A stretch of 11,267 bases of DNA from Candidatus Zixiibacteriota bacterium (GTDB lineage Bacteria; Zixibacteria; MSB-5A5; GN15; PGXB01): positions 1 to 11,267 of the forward strand of contig QNAH01000051.1 in assembly GCA_003641425.1 (NCBI GenBank). Reading direction: 5' to 3'. Numbering within the stretch: the stretch's first letter is position 1; each line of letters opens with the position of its first letter. Under the pieces are notes generated by a model, which searched no databases, was not told the origin of the DNA, and saw only the letters and a list, made by a program, of their open reading frames with translations. Both the position numbers and the translations under genes were made by a program. Shown in pieces: positions 1 through 8,460 of this stretch.

Positions 1-1
1 C

Positions 2-283
2 GGCGCACTGGCGCTTGGCGGCGCATTGGGCGCCATTGCCATATTGATAAAAAAAGAATTGTTCCTGGTGCTGGTTGGCGGTGTTTTCGTTATCGAGGCA
101 TTGTCGGTGATCATACAGGTTCTGTCGTACAAACATCGCGGGGGGAAAAGAGTGTTCAAGATGGCCCCGATTCATCATCATTTCGAACTGCTCGGCTGGT
201 CCGAATCGAAAGTGGTGACACGTTTCTGGATCATCGGCGCTCTCTTTGCCCTGTTAACCCTTTCGACGTTGAAGATAAGATGA
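2..283 (+). CDS. mraY: Phospho-N-acetylmuramoyl-pentapeptide transferase, C-terminal part
   Basis: The frame is open from the left edge and gives the last 93 residues of MraY, which is normally about 360 residues long. MraY is an integral membrane enzyme that moves phospho-MurNAc-pentapeptide from UDP onto undecaprenyl phosphate to make lipid I. The diagnostic stretch is KMAPIHHHFELLGW at 163-204, which contains the family's conserved triple-histidine motif on a cytoplasmic loop. Hydrophobic segments lie on both sides of it: one from about 41 to 120 and a final one from about 220 to 270. The stop codon TGA overlaps the murD start as ATGA, so the two are probably translationally coupled. The start and most of the protein lie outside the window. 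Identification is firm because of the HHH motif and the position directly before murD. Confidence 0.96.
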   Translation, partial: GALALGGALGAIAILIKKELFLVLVGGVFVIEALSVIIQVLSYKHRGGKRVFKMAPIHHHFELLGWSESKVVTRFWIIGALFALLTLSTLKIR

Positions 284-1674
284 CGGTTAAAGAAAGAGTA
301 AAAGGGAGAAGAGTCGGCCTGGTGGGGATGGCCCGCTCGGGCGTGGCCGCCGCCAAACTCGCGAAACATCTCGGCGCAATACCGTTTGTGTCGGATGTCA
401 AACCGGCCGATCAGCTTAAAGAACAGATCCATGAGCTGAAAACATTCGGTATCGAGTTCGAAACCGGCGGACATACCGATCGGCTGTTGAAGGCCGATTT
501 CGTGATTGTCTCGCCGGGCATACCGCAGAAGACGGAGATAATCCAGAAGATAATCACCGCGGGGATACCGATTTTTTCCGAGATCGAGTTTGCATCGTGG
601 TTCTGCCGCGGGAAGATCATTGCCATCACCGGTTCCAACGGCAAGACAACGACGACGACATTAATCGGCGCTGTGCTCGATGCCGCCGGATTTTCCAACA
701 AAGTTTGCGGCAATATCGGTTATCCGTTTTCCGATGCCGTGCTGGATATTCCCGAGAACGGCTATGCCGTTCTTGAGGTGTCCAATTTCCAGCTGGAACT
801 GATCGAGGAATTCAAACCGGATATCGCCCTGATTCTAAATATTACTCCCGATCATCTCGACCGTTATGAAAATTTCGGCGGGTATAAGCGGGCCAAGTAC
901 CGCATCACCGAAAATCAGAAAAAATCGGATCATCTGATTTTGAATGCCGATGATCCTGTCATCGAGAAGAATAATATCGACACTAACGCACAGAAAATAT
1001 TCTTCTCCACCTCACGTACAATGCCGGCCGGGGTCTTTCAGAGGGGAAAGTCACTGGTCGGCAACGTGAGGGGTGTGGAACAGGAGATTATCGAGGTCGA
1101 CAAAATCAGAATACCCGGGCCGCATAATCTTCAGAACGCCGCGGCGACGGCGCTGGCCGCCCTGCTGGCCGGGGTGCCCCCGCGTCCGATTGCCGAGGCT
1201 TTAAGCCAGTTCCCGGGTGTGGAGCATCGTCTCGAAGATGCCGGGTCCATCGCCGGGATAAAATTTATCAATGATTCCAAGGCAACCAATGTCGATTCGG
1301 TCTGTTATGCCCTGCGTTCGTTCGAGGCGCCAATTGTTTTGATTGCCGGCGGGCGTGATAAGGGCGGGGATTTCGAGCCGATCACGCGGCACGGCCGGGG
1401 CCGAATTAAAGAGGTCATCCTTCTTGGTGAGGCGGGTGAAAAGATGTTCGAGGCGCTGGGCAAGGCCTTCCCGGCACAATTTGCGGACAGCATGGATGAT
1501 GCAGTGGGCAAGGCTTTCAATTCGGCGGCGCCGGGCGAGATTGTCATGCTTTCGCCGGCCTGCGCCAGTTTTGACATGTACGATAATTTCGAACAGCGCG
1601 GGCGCGATTTCAAAAGAGCTGTCCGGGAACTAAACAATAATGATCATGTTACCCGGGGAGTCGAGTCGAAATAG
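280..1674 (+). CDS. murD: UDP-N-acetylmuramoyl-L-alanine--D-glutamate ligase
   Basis: MurD is a cytoplasmic ATP-dependent ligase that adds D-glutamate to UDP-MurNAc-L-Ala. The 464 residues match the usual length of about 440-460. The N-terminal UDP-binding domain includes GMARSG at 16-21. The ATP loop is GSNGKTTTT at 118-126, with K122 as the phosphate-binding lysine. A Mur-ligase segment, EVSNFQLE, lies at 166-173; many homologues have SSF where this one has SNF. NITPDHLDRY follows, and K206 (in RAKYRI) aligns with the lysine that is carbamylated in MurD. The C-terminal domain has NDSKATN at 331-337, AGGRDKGG at 356-363 and SPACASFDMY at 425-434, all typical of MurD. The start codon shares ATGA with the mraY stop. 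I see no strong ribosome binding site, so translational coupling is likely. Confidence 0.98.
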   Translation: MTVKERVKGRRVGLVGMARSGVAAAKLAKHLGAIPFVSDVKPADQLKEQIHELKTFGIEFETGGHTDRLLKADFVIVSPGIPQKTEIIQKIITAGIPIFSEIEFASWFCRGKIIAITGSNGKTTTTTLIGAVLDAAGFSNKVCGNIGYPFSDAVLDIPENGYAVLEVSNFQLELIEEFKPDIALILNITPDHLDRYENFGGYKRAKYRITENQKKSDHLILNADDPVIEKNNIDTNAQKIFFSTSRTMPAGVFQRGKSLVGNVRGVEQEIIEVDKIRIPGPHNLQNAAATALAALLAGVPPRPIAEALSQFPGVEHRLEDAGSIAGIKFINDSKATNVDSVCYALRSFEAPIVLIAGGRDKGGDFEPITRHGRGRIKEVILLGEAGEKMFEALGKAFPAQFADSMDDAVGKAFNSAAPGEIVMLSPACASFDMYDNFEQRGRDFKRAVRELNNNDHVTRGVESK

Positions 1675-1677
1675 ACT

Positions 1678-2757
1678 ATGGATAGAAAACTGCTATACAG
1701 TACAGTGGCCCTGATAGGAATCGGCATGGTGATGGTGTACTCATCATCATCGGTCATGGCCGAAAACCGTTTCGGGTCGCATTTCTTTTTCCTGAAAAGG
1801 CAGTTTATCTGGCTTATCATGGCAGGTATCGCCGCCTGGGTAGTGATGAAAATCGATTTGAAAAAATACGCCGCTTATTCGGTTCCGCTGATCTTTATCT
1901 CGCTGGCCCTGCTGGCGCTGGTGTTTGTCATGCCCGCCCGCAACGGTTCGCATCGCTGGCTCTTCATAGGACCGTTCACCATACAGCCTTCGGAAATATT
2001 CAAACTGCTTGTCATAGTCTATCTGGCGTTTTCGCTGTCGCAAAAAAAGCGCGACATAACAAATTTGAAACAATTTTTACTTCCATACGTGCCGTTAATC
2101 GGAGCCGGATTAATGCTCATCATCCTCGAACCGGGACTTGGTTCGGCGATGACGATAACGCTGACGGTCCTGACGATATTTTTCCTGGCCGGTGTCAGGT
2201 TGTACCATCTTTCGGTCCTGACCCTGCCGCTGGTCGGCCTGGTAAGTTTCATGGTCTTTGTCCTGGGATACAAGAAGCCGCGTGTGATCGATTATATGTC
2301 GGCCATCAGTGATCCGTTATCTGGAAGCTATCAGGTCAAACAGGCGGTCCTGGCGCTTGGCGCCGGGGGAATATTCGGTTCGGGTCTGGGCGACGGGCGG
2401 CAGAAGTTATTCTTCCTGCCGTACCCCCATACCGATTTTATTTTCGCCTCGATCGGCGAGGAGGTGGGTTTTGTCGGCCTGACCGTAATTTTGATATTGT
2501 TTTTTATAATCATCCGGCAGGGTTTCAAGATTGCCCTGTACCAGCCTGACAAATTCGGGTATTTACTGGCAATGGGTATCACGGCTTCGATTTTTACATC
2601 GGTAATCATCAATATCGGCGTCGTGACATCGCTTCTCCCGACAACCGGTATTCCGCTTCCGTTTATTTCGTATGGCGGCTCGGCTTTGCTGATCTCGGTC
2701 ATTTCTGTTTCGGTTCTTTTGAACCTATCGCGGCGCAAGGGGGTGGTGGTCAGATGA
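1678..2757 (+). CDS. ftsW: SEDS-family septal peptidoglycan glycosyltransferase
   Basis: FtsW polymerises lipid II into glycan strands at the septum together with its class B penicillin-binding protein. The 359-residue product is very hydrophobic throughout, as expected for a ten-helix SEDS protein. Family motifs are NGSHRWL followed by IQPSEIFKL near residues 87-110, HTDFIFASIGEE from residue 251, and a C-terminal PFISYGGSALL. D253 in HTDFIF aligns with the aspartate known to be needed for SEDS polymerase activity. I call it FtsW and not RodA because of its position between murD and murG. The ATG follows the murD stop by three bases. A GGGGAG at 1655-1660 is too far upstream to be an ideal ribosome binding site, so coupling to murD is probable. 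The end overlaps murG as ATGA. Confidence 0.95.
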   Translation: MDRKLLYSTVALIGIGMVMVYSSSSVMAENRFGSHFFFLKRQFIWLIMAGIAAWVVMKIDLKKYAAYSVPLIFISLALLALVFVMPARNGSHRWLFIGPFTIQPSEIFKLLVIVYLAFSLSQKKRDITNLKQFLLPYVPLIGAGLMLIILEPGLGSAMTITLTVLTIFFLAGVRLYHLSVLTLPLVGLVSFMVFVLGYKKPRVIDYMSAISDPLSGSYQVKQAVLALGAGGIFGSGLGDGRQKLFFLPYPHTDFIFASIGEEVGFVGLTVILILFFIIIRQGFKIALYQPDKFGYLLAMGITASIFTSVIINIGVVTSLLPTTGIPLPFISYGGSALLISVISVSVLLNLSRRKGVVVR

Positions 2758-3881
2758 AGAAATTAAAAGCCATCTTTGCCGGCGGCGGGACCGGCGGGCA
2801 TCTTTACCCGGCCCTGGCAATCGCCAATAAACTGAGATCAATAGTGGAGCCGCAGGGAGAAATAGATTTTCGTTTTGTAGGCACCAGGCGGGGAGTCGAG
2901 TACCGTATGCGGGACAGCCTCGGTTACCCGCTGACGCTGATCACGGTGCGGGGATTGAGCCGGAAAGGGATACTTCGCAATATATTGTTTCCCTTCCTGC
3001 TGATCGGTTCGACTCTTAAGTCGATGCTGCTGATTTTTCGCATATCCCCTGATATCGTTGTCGGAACCGGCGGTTATGTCATGGGGCCGGTACTCATGGC
3101 GGCGGTGATAATGAACAGGCGCTGTGTTATCCAGGAACAGAATTCGTACCCCGGGGTCACGACCCGCCAGCTGGCTCACCGGGTGGATAAAGTCTTCCTC
3201 GGGTTCGGTGAGGCCCGAAAGTACCTGAAGAAATTGAGCGAAACGATCGAGACCGGCAATCCGGTCAAGGAAAGTGTCGGGACCGTATCCAGAGAAAAAG
3301 CGCGTGAGTATTTTGGATTTGATATAGATGACAAAGTGATATTGGTATTAGGCGGAAGCCAGGGTGCATCGAGCATAAATAACAACATCCTGGGACATCT
3401 GGAAACACTTCCCGATAAGTACCGTATAATATGGCAAACGGGTGAAAGGGACTACAAGGAAGTAGCCGCGAAAGCGGGCGGCAAGGTTTCCGGCCGCGCC
3501 CTTTTCTCATTTTCCGATCATATCGAAACAGCATACGCCGCCGCGGATATTGCCATTGCCCGCGCCGGCGCCCTGACCCTGGCCGAACTGGAAGCGGCGG
3601 GACTTCCGTCGGTACTCGTCCCGTATCCTTATGCCACCGCCGATCATCAGAAAAAAAACGCCGAGGTGTATGTCAATGCCGGGGCCTCGTTTCTCATCTA
3701 TGATAACGAACTTGATGAGGTGAGCTTGATAAAGGGGACGGTGGCCCTGCTCGAGGACGGAAGTGTGGTAAAGATGAAAGATGCGATCGATAAGATGCGT
3801 CGGAAACGGAAAAAACCGGCGGCCGATATAATCGCCGACGAGATACTGTCATTGGTTGGGTTCGAAAGGGGAGACAATTGA
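2754..3881 (+). CDS. murG: Lipid II synthase (N-acetylglucosaminyltransferase MurG)
   Basis: MurG is a GT-B glycosyltransferase at the inner face of the membrane. It adds GlcNAc from UDP-GlcNAc to lipid I to give lipid II. The product is 375 residues, close to the family length. The N-terminal glycine-rich loop GGGTGGHLYPA runs from residue 10, with H16 at the conserved histidine position. QEQNSYPGVTTR (from residue 127) matches the lipid I side motif. In the C-terminal donor domain GGSQGA is at 200-205 and RAGALTLAEL starts at 270, where most homologues read RAGAST; the UDP-GlcNAc-binding glutamate is E278. PYPYATADHQKKNA follows. AAGGGGGTGG at 2737-2746 lies seven bases before the ATG and is a plausible ribosome binding site embedded in the end of ftsW. 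Identification is firm. Confidence 0.98.
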   Translation: MKKLKAIFAGGGTGGHLYPALAIANKLRSIVEPQGEIDFRFVGTRRGVEYRMRDSLGYPLTLITVRGLSRKGILRNILFPFLLIGSTLKSMLLIFRISPDIVVGTGGYVMGPVLMAAVIMNRRCVIQEQNSYPGVTTRQLAHRVDKVFLGFGEARKYLKKLSETIETGNPVKESVGTVSREKAREYFGFDIDDKVILVLGGSQGASSINNNILGHLETLPDKYRIIWQTGERDYKEVAAKAGGKVSGRALFSFSDHIETAYAAADIAIARAGALTLAELEAAGLPSVLVPYPYATADHQKKNAEVYVNAGASFLIYDNELDEVSLIKGTVALLEDGSVVKMKDAIDKMRRKRKKPAADIIADEILSLVGFERGDN

Positions 3882-3922
3882 GGAGTATTGTCCTATCACG
3901 GCCAAAATTTGAAGGAAAAAAA

Positions 3923-5305
3923 ATGATTTTCGGTAAATTCAAAGAGCTTTACTTCGTCGGTATCGGCGGTTCCGGCATGTCGGGTATCGCAGAAATTCTG
4001 CACAACCTGGGTTATAAAATCACCGGATCGGATATCAGCAACGGTGAAGTGACCGATCATCTGGCCGGGCTGGGTATCGAAGTGTATGACCGGCACGATG
4101 GGGTCAATATCGGCACCGCCAATGTGGTCGTCATCTCATCGGCCGTCAAGGAAGATAATCCGGAGGTGATCGAGGCCCGGAAACGCGGGATTCCCGTGAT
4201 AAAACGGGCTGAGATGCTTGGCGAATTGATGCGTCTGAAATATTCGATCGGCGTTTCCGGGACCCACGGCAAGACGACAACGACCTCGATGCTGGGCAAG
4301 ATCATGAGCGACGCCCGCCTCGATCCGACTGTCATTGTCGGCGGTATTGTGGCCGGGAAAGGTTCAGGGGCATCGCTGGGCGCCGGTGATTACCTGGTCG
4401 CCGAAGCGGATGAATTCGACCGCTCATTTTTGTCGATGTTTCCCACCATGGCCGTGATTACCAACATCGAACCGGATCATCTCGAATGTTATGACGGTAT
4501 GGAAGACCTTGAGAATTCATTCGTGACGTACATGAACCGGGTACCGTTTTACGGGGAGGTTGTCTATTGCGCCGATGATCCGATCATGGCCAAGCTCAAA
4601 AAGCGGATCACGAGGGCCTCGGTCAGTTTCGGTCTGACACCAGGGGCCGATTATCAGGCGATCGATATAAAGCACCGTGAAGGCGGCTCGGAATTCGAAC
4701 TGTTCCGGCATGACGAACGGCTTGGGAAGATCATCCTGAATGTCATCGGTGAGTACAATATCCGAAACGCCCTTGCGGCCGCGGCGGCGGCGCTGGAACT
4801 GGAAGTCGATTTCGATACGGTGGCAGAATCGCTTAAAAATTTCCGAGGGGTCGGGCGACGGTTCGAAATCAAGGCGGTGGTGAATGATATTATGGTGGTC
4901 GATGATTATGCGCATCACCCAACCGAGATCATCGCCACTCTCGACTCGGCCAAAAAATCATACAATCGGAGAGTGCTGGCGGTATTTCAGCCGCACCTTT
5001 TCAGCCGGACGCAGCTTTTTTACCGGGAATTCGCCGAAGCCCTCAGGCGGGCCGATAAGTGCTTCCTGGTGGATATATTCCCGGCTCGCGAGCGGCCGAT
5101 CCAGGGTGTCACTTCGGAGATGATCACGCGCTACGCGGCGGAAAAAGGTTATGGCGATATTACTTACATAGGTCCCAAGGAAAACGCGGTGGGTCGAATT
5201 CAGGATGAAGCGCGCGGCGGCGATCTGGTGATCACCATCGGCGCCGGAAGTATTACCCGAATCAACCCGGATATAGTGGAGGCTTTGAAACGCAATGCAG
5301 ATTAA
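3923..5305 (+). CDS. murC: UDP-N-acetylmuramate--L-alanine ligase
   Basis: MurC is the first Mur ligase and adds L-alanine to UDP-MurNAc in the cytoplasm. I chose the ATG at 3923 (460 residues) because GAAGGA at 3911-3916 sits six bases upstream and because MurC proteins normally begin a few residues before the nucleotide-binding motif, here YFVGIGGSGMSGIAE from residue 10. A TTG at 3878 in the same frame would add 15 residues and overlap the murG stop as TTGA. The ATP loop is GTHGKTTTT at 113-121 with K117. EADEFDRSFL is at 161-170, a variant of the family EADESD region, and DDYAHHPTEI is at 327-336, both strongly MurC-like. The last 11 bases overlap ftsQ in another frame. Neither murB nor ddl follows. 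Confidence 0.97.
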   Translation: MIFGKFKELYFVGIGGSGMSGIAEILHNLGYKITGSDISNGEVTDHLAGLGIEVYDRHDGVNIGTANVVVISSAVKEDNPEVIEARKRGIPVIKRAEMLGELMRLKYSIGVSGTHGKTTTTSMLGKIMSDARLDPTVIVGGIVAGKGSGASLGAGDYLVAEADEFDRSFLSMFPTMAVITNIEPDHLECYDGMEDLENSFVTYMNRVPFYGEVVYCADDPIMAKLKKRITRASVSFGLTPGADYQAIDIKHREGGSEFELFRHDERLGKIILNVIGEYNIRNALAAAAAALELEVDFDTVAESLKNFRGVGRRFEIKAVVNDIMVVDDYAHHPTEIIATLDSAKKSYNRRVLAVFQPHLFSRTQLFYREFAEALRRADKCFLVDIFPARERPIQGVTSEMITRYAAEKGYGDITYIGPKENAVGRIQDEARGGDLVITIGAGSITRINPDIVEALKRNAD

Positions 5306-6011
5306 GCTGGGTAAAAAGTACATATTTCTTATCCTGGCGACTATTGTGATGGCGACGTCTATCGGGGTGTGTAAATACACGCGGCTGTTCAGCCTGCGGC
5401 ATATCTCGGTTGATCCCGCCGAGTATATCGAGGATGGTCGATCCCTGGGGCTGGCCATGGAGCAGAACCTGTTTGCCGCGCGACTTGAGAATGCCGCCGA
5501 ATCTCTGTTCAAAAAGGAACGTGTCCTGAAGGTGGATATCGACTACGCGCTTCCCGACGGGATCAATATTGTCATCAATGATATAAAACCGCTGGCCGTG
5601 GTAATCGGAGACGATGGGAAGGAACTGTATGCGCTGGATGAGCGATGCTATCTGTTACCATACAATGACGAAGACGGAAAATTCGATTACCCGATCATTG
5701 CCGGATTGAAAAAAACGCGACCCTATAAGAAGATCACTGATGATCGCCTGTACCTGCTTGTCGATCAGCTTAGCTGTCTTAAGAAAGATTGTATGGATTT
5801 TTATCTGGCGCTATCGTGCATCGATATGACAAACAAAGAATATATCTCGGTGTTCTTCGACGGTCTGCCGTTCCCGGTGGACATGTATGCCGGTTCGCTG
5901 CATGAACGAGTAAATGACCTTGAAATATTTTTGCTTGATTTCAATCCCGACCTGAACGATGTGGACAGGCTGGATATGAGATCAGAGGGACTAATTATTT
6001 CGGCGAGTTAA
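5295..6011 (+). CDS. ftsQ: FtsQ/DivIB-type divisome protein (divergent)
   Basis: FtsQ/DivIB is a bitopic membrane protein that links early and late divisome parts through its periplasmic domain. The 238-residue product has a short basic N-terminus, one hydrophobic segment at about 9-26, and a soluble remainder outside the cytoplasm. Residues 31-100 resemble the POTRA domain: LFSLRHISV starts it, and RVLKVDIDYALPDGINIVI reads like the family's pattern before a conserved Lys-Pro (here K98-P99). LYALDERCYLLPY fits the start of the beta domain, and the C-terminal RLDMRSEGLII matches the family's closing strand. Four cysteines (C118, C161, C166, C175) lie in the periplasmic part. GGAGG at 5278-5282 is twelve bases before the ATG. 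Similarity is weak at sequence level; the call rests on topology, these patterns and position between murC and ftsA. Confidence 0.85.
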   Translation: MQIKLGKKYIFLILATIVMATSIGVCKYTRLFSLRHISVDPAEYIEDGRSLGLAMEQNLFAARLENAAESLFKKERVLKVDIDYALPDGINIVINDIKPLAVVIGDDGKELYALDERCYLLPYNDEDGKFDYPIIAGLKKTRPYKKITDDRLYLLVDQLSCLKKDCMDFYLALSCIDMTNKEYISVFFDGLPFPVDMYAGSLHERVNDLEIFLLDFNPDLNDVDRLDMRSEGLIISAS

Positions 6012-6013
6012 AA

Positions 6014-7237
6014 ATGTCTGAGCCAGGAATTATCACCGGTATCGATATAGGTACCAACAATATCAGGACTGTTATCACAGATGTTTCCGAGGAGGGCGGC
6101 CCGGTTTTCCTTGGTTACGGAATAGCGCCCGCGTCCGGTCTGAGACGCGGCGTGGTCATCAATATGGAAAAGACGGTTCAGTCGATTTCGAAATCGGTCG
6201 AGGAAGCCGAGATCATGGCTTCGGTGCATATTGAAAGTTCGGTCGCCGGAATCGCCGGGGATCATATCAGGTCGATCAACAGTCACGGGGTCATCGCCGT
6301 GTCCCGTTCGGATAATGAGATCGGAGACCGCGATGTCAGCAAGGCGATCGAAGCGGCCAGCGCCATCGCCATTCCGGCCGACCGCGAGATAGTGCATGTC
6401 CTCCCGCAGGAGTACACCATCGACGAGCAATCCGGGATCAAGAACCCGGTCGGTATGACCGGAGTCAGGCTCGAAGTCGAAGTGCATATCGTCACCGCCG
6501 CTGTTACCTCGGCCAAAAATATATATCGTTCGCTGGAGCGCTGCGAAATAGATGTCGAACATCTCGTTCTCCAGTCGCTGGCGTCATCGTACGCAGTAAT
6601 TAACGACAGTGAGGAGGAGATGGGTGTGGTGCTGATCGACATCGGCGGTGACCTGACCGATGTGGCAGTCTTTTTCGACGGCTCGATACGGCATACCGGG
6701 GTGGTCCCGCTGGGCGGGAAAAACGTGACCAACGATATCGCCATCGGGCTGAGAACATCGGTCGAACAGGCCGAGCAGTTGAAAAAAAGTTACGGGTCGG
6801 CCCTGACCTCGCTGGTCGATGCCGACGAGATGATGGAAGTGCCGGGCACGATGGGCCGCAAGGCGCGGACGCTGTCATGCAATGTCCTGGCCTCGATAAT
6901 AGAGCCGCGCATGGAGGAGATTCTGTCACTGGCGGCGCGGGAAATCAAAAAGGCGAATCCGCCCGATGCTCTTGCGGCCGGGGCCATTCTGACCGGTGGG
7001 GGGGCGATGCTTCCCGGGGTGGTGGAACTGGCCGAACAGATCCTCGATATGCCAGTCAAAATCGGCGAACCGCGAGGTATCGATGATCTGCCGACGGACA
7101 TGAAGACCCCGGATTTTGCCACGGCGGTGGGACTGGTGAATTTCGGTCACAAGCATGGCCCGGGAATCGAGGTCAAAAAAGGCGGATTGAGGGGCCTGTT
7201 TAAAAAATTCGAAAATTGGATTTCTAATAATTTTTGA
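6014..7237 (+). CDS. ftsA: Cell division protein FtsA (actin-like membrane anchor of FtsZ)
   Basis: FtsA is an actin-family ATPase that polymerises at the inner membrane, ties FtsZ to it and recruits later divisome proteins. At 407 residues it has the usual length. The phosphate-1 motif is GIDIGTNNIRTVI from residue 9. The SHS2 (1C) domain follows; GLRRGVVINME marks its start. Phosphate-2 is DIGGDLTDVAVF from residue 209, where most FtsA proteins have a third glycine in place of D213. The adenosine motif is TGGGAMLPG from residue 327. The last 17 residues (391-407), with LFKKFENWI, form a likely amphipathic helix, the expected membrane-targeting tail. The gap to ftsQ is two bases and no clear ribosome binding site is seen, so coupling is likely. 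The gap to ftsZ is 20 bases. Confidence 0.97.
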   Translation: MSEPGIITGIDIGTNNIRTVITDVSEEGGPVFLGYGIAPASGLRRGVVINMEKTVQSISKSVEEAEIMASVHIESSVAGIAGDHIRSINSHGVIAVSRSDNEIGDRDVSKAIEAASAIAIPADREIVHVLPQEYTIDEQSGIKNPVGMTGVRLEVEVHIVTAAVTSAKNIYRSLERCEIDVEHLVLQSLASSYAVINDSEEEMGVVLIDIGGDLTDVAVFFDGSIRHTGVVPLGGKNVTNDIAIGLRTSVEQAEQLKKSYGSALTSLVDADEMMEVPGTMGRKARTLSCNVLASIIEPRMEEILSLAAREIKKANPPDALAAGAILTGGGAMLPGVVELAEQILDMPVKIGEPRGIDDLPTDMKTPDFATAVGLVNFGHKHGPGIEVKKGGLRGLFKKFENWISNNF

Positions 7238-7245
7238 TACATCAT

Positions 7246-7250
7246 GGAGG
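7246..7250 (+). promoter_or_regulatory. Ribosome binding site of ftsZ
   Basis: GGAGG lies seven bases before the ATG at 7258. It is the clearest ribosome binding site in the cluster and fixes the ftsZ start. A TTG at 7234 in the same frame would place this site inside the coding region. The strong site agrees with the high amount of FtsZ that cells need relative to FtsA and FtsQ; that link to abundance is inference. Confidence 0.85.
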
Positions 7251-7257
7251 ATTAGCA

Positions 7258-8424
7258 ATGAGTGAAGGGAAACTTCGATTCGAGTTGGCCGATGATATGG
7301 ACAGCCCGGCCAATATCAAGGTAGTCGGTGTCGGCGGCGCCGGAGGTAATGCCGTCAACAGGATGATCGAGGCGGGACTGGCCGGAGTCCAGTTTATAGC
7401 TATCAATACCGATCTCCAGGTGCTTGACAGCAATCAGGCAAGCAAAAAAGTTCAGATTGGAAAAAGGCTGACCAAGGGGCTTGGCGCCGGCGCCAACCCG
7501 GAAATCGGCCGCAAGGCAATCGAGGAGGATCGGGAAGAGGTAGCCGAACTGCTCGATGGCGCTGATATGGTTTTTATCACCTGCGGGCTGGGCGGGGGTA
7601 CCGGCACCGGGGCGGCCCCGGTTGTGGCCGAGATCGCCCGGCAAAAAGGTGCCCTGACAGTCGCTATTGTCACCAAACCGTTTATTTTCGAGGGCAACAA
7701 ACGCATGCAAAAGGCGGACATGGGCCTTGCGGAACTTAAAGATAAGGCCGATTCGCTTATTATCATCCCGAATGAAAGACTGCTCTCAATCGTGGACAAA
7801 TCAACCCGCTTGACCGATGCTTTCGCTTATGCCGATGAGGTTCTGCATCAGGCCACAAAAGGTATCTCGGACCTGATCGCCATCCCGGGGCTGGTCAACT
7901 GTGATTTAGCCGATGTCAAAACGGTTATTCTCGAGCGCGGTGATGCCCTTATGGGGACCGGCATGGCTTCGGGTGAGGATCGCGCGGAGCAGGCCGCCAA
8001 GCAGGCGATATCATCGCCGCTTCTTGAAGATGTCTCGATGTCGGGTGCGGCCGGTGTTTTGATAAATATCACGGGCGGGGAAGATATCTCGTTGCATGAT
8101 GTCAATCAGGCGACCACGATCATTAATCAGGCGGCCGGTGCCGACGCCAACATTATATTCGGCGCTGTAATAGATACTACATTCAAGGATCAAATCAGAG
8201 TGACAGTGATCGCAACCGGTTTTGGTTCGCATACAGAGATAAAAGCCGAAGAAGAAATTCCGGCCATCAAATCTGAGCCCGGCAAAGTAATGTCATTATT
8301 CCCTGATCAGCCGGCCGCATTTCCGGCCAGAAAGGCCGCCGGCGGTAACGGGCGCGGACGCACGCCCGCTTTTCAGAGCGAGAACACAAAGATCCCGGCT
8401 TATATTCGAAGGCTGGATGATTAA
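7258..8424 (+). CDS. ftsZ: Cell division protein FtsZ (tubulin-like GTPase)
   Basis: FtsZ polymerises with GTP into the ring that organises septum formation. The product is 388 residues from the ATG that follows a GGAGG site. The N-terminal GTP-binding domain has GVGGAGGNAVNRMI near residue 24 and the tubulin signature GGGTGTGAAP at 112-121. The T7 loop that completes GTP hydrolysis in the next subunit is NCDLADVKT, with D216 and D219 in the catalytic positions. The core ends near ATGF, and a linker of about 50 residues rich in Ala, Pro and Gly follows. The last 12 residues, TKIPAYIRRLDD, are a good match to the conserved C-terminal peptide that binds FtsA and other partners. This is the last gene of the dcw cluster here, followed by a GC-rich hairpin. 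Confidence 0.99.
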   Translation: MSEGKLRFELADDMDSPANIKVVGVGGAGGNAVNRMIEAGLAGVQFIAINTDLQVLDSNQASKKVQIGKRLTKGLGAGANPEIGRKAIEEDREEVAELLDGADMVFITCGLGGGTGTGAAPVVAEIARQKGALTVAIVTKPFIFEGNKRMQKADMGLAELKDKADSLIIIPNERLLSIVDKSTRLTDAFAYADEVLHQATKGISDLIAIPGLVNCDLADVKTVILERGDALMGTGMASGEDRAEQAAKQAISSPLLEDVSMSGAAGVLINITGGEDISLHDVNQATTIINQAAGADANIIFGAVIDTTFKDQIRVTVIATGFGSHTEIKAEEEIPAIKSEPGKVMSLFPDQPAAFPARKAAGGNGRGRTPAFQSENTKIPAYIRRLDD

Positions 8425-8460
8425 CAAATAGAGTTTCTTTCACTCGGTTCCTCCACGAAC

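Noticed and set aside
7234..7257. TTG start for ftsZ at 7234
   Set aside because: It would translate the GGAGG ribosome binding site and add nine residues that FtsZ proteins do not have.
178..7258. Many minus-strand open frames of 60-180 residues across the dcw cluster
   Set aside because: They lie opposite firmly identified genes, lack ribosome binding sites, and have arginine-, serine- and proline-rich sequences typical of antisense frames.
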